This document shows, piece after piece, positions 5,601-5,799 of a stretch of DNA of 5,799 nucleotides. The stretch lies in assembly GCA_903904765.1 (NCBI GenBank), contig CAIVEA010000978.1, forward strand, positions 1 to 5,799, given 5' to 3'. This stretch comes from an uncultured Chloroflexota bacterium. Its GTDB lineage: Bacteria > Chloroflexota > Anaerolineae > Aggregatilineales > Phototrophicaceae. Below the pieces are notes generated by a model. That model did not search any database, was not told the DNA's origin, and saw nothing but the letters and a program-made list of their open reading frames with translations. Both the position numbers and the translations under genes were made by a program. How positions within the stretch are numbered: the stretch's first letter is position 1; each line of letters opens with the position of its first letter.

Positions 5601-5799
5601 GCGCACTAGAGAAGTACGAACAGCGGGTTGAGCAGGTTAATTCGCTGCTGTGTGTGGGATTGGATAGCGATTTGCGGTTTATGCCGCGTCATTTCCGGGA
5701 TGATGCTTTCCCGCAGTTTGCGTTTAACCGCTGGGTGATCGAGCAGACACATCATTTCGTATGTGCCTATAAGCCGAATATGGCATTTTATGAGGCGCG
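5597..5799 (+). CDS. pyrF: Orotidine 5'-phosphate decarboxylase, type 2 (partial, cut by window edge)
   Basis: The frame begins at the ATG of an ATGA overlap with the pyrE stop and stays open to the last base, giving 67 residues. The segment LLCVGLDSD (17-25) matches the first strand of the decarboxylase barrel with its conserved Asp (Asp23), and AYKPNMAFYEA (57-67) matches the second strand with the substrate-contacting Lys59. The CVGLD and KPN-AFYE wording is typical of the longer type 2 subfamily (about 270-310 residues) rather than the short E. coli type. The catalytic Asp-x-Lys-x-x-Asp region lies beyond the window and could not be checked. The enzyme would convert OMP to UMP, the last step of the pathway. 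No separate ribosome site is visible, so translation is likely coupled to pyrE. Confidence 0.93.
   Translation, partial: MSALEKYEQRVEQVNSLLCVGLDSDLRFMPRHFRDDAFPQFAFNRWVIEQTHHFVCAYKPNMAFYEA

Noticed and set aside
5527..5610. PyrE-PyrF fusion as in eukaryotic UMP synthase
   Set aside because: A pyrE TGA is present at 5598-5600 and pyrF begins in another frame at the overlapping ATG, so the two are separate proteins.

Overview
The window holds a nucleotide-biosynthesis locus from a GC-rich bacterium. One minus-strand gene, purB (adenylosuccinate lyase, 99-1526), is divergent from a tightly packed plus-strand operon, pyrB-pyrC-pyrD-pyrE-pyrF (1678 to the right edge, where pyrF is cut off). A possible 3' end of another plus-strand gene occupies the first 91 bases. 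The organism cannot be fixed from the sequence alone. GC-rich codon use, a eukaryote-like PurB, a CAD-like short dihydroorotase and an unusual DHODH would fit a deep-branching lineage such as Chloroflexota, but that is a tentative inference.

Layout: bases 1-98 are the downstream flank of purB. 99-1526 is purB. 1527-1677 is a 151-base divergent intergenic region, clearly more AT-rich than the genes. It carries a candidate promoter in each direction, short inverted repeats and an 8-base direct repeat. From 1678 rightward the five pyr genes follow each other with a 2-base gap (B/C), a 4-base GTGA overlap (C/D), an 11-base overlap (D/E) and a 4-base ATGA overlap (E/F), so they are almost certainly one translationally coupled transcript.

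The operon encodes steps 2 to 6 of de novo UMP synthesis in exact pathway order: carbamoyl-aspartate formation, ring closure to dihydroorotate, oxidation to orotate, phosphoribosylation to OMP and decarboxylation to UMP. Carbamoyl-phosphate synthase (carA/carB), pyrR, pyrI and pyrK are not in the window. PurB supplies the purine side (SAICAR to AICAR, and adenylosuccinate to AMP), so the intergenic region could in principle balance purine and pyrimidine synthesis.

This is conserved core metabolism, and I see no new defence, mobile or secretion system. The points most worth a second look are molecular: a PyrD with the architecture of the quinone-linked class 2 enzymes but the catalytic cysteine of class 1; a PyrC that resembles the dihydroorotase domain of animal CAD and lacks the usual bacterial N-terminal segment; a human-like PurB; and an E. 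coli-type PyrB with an N-terminal extension and no adjacent regulatory subunit.
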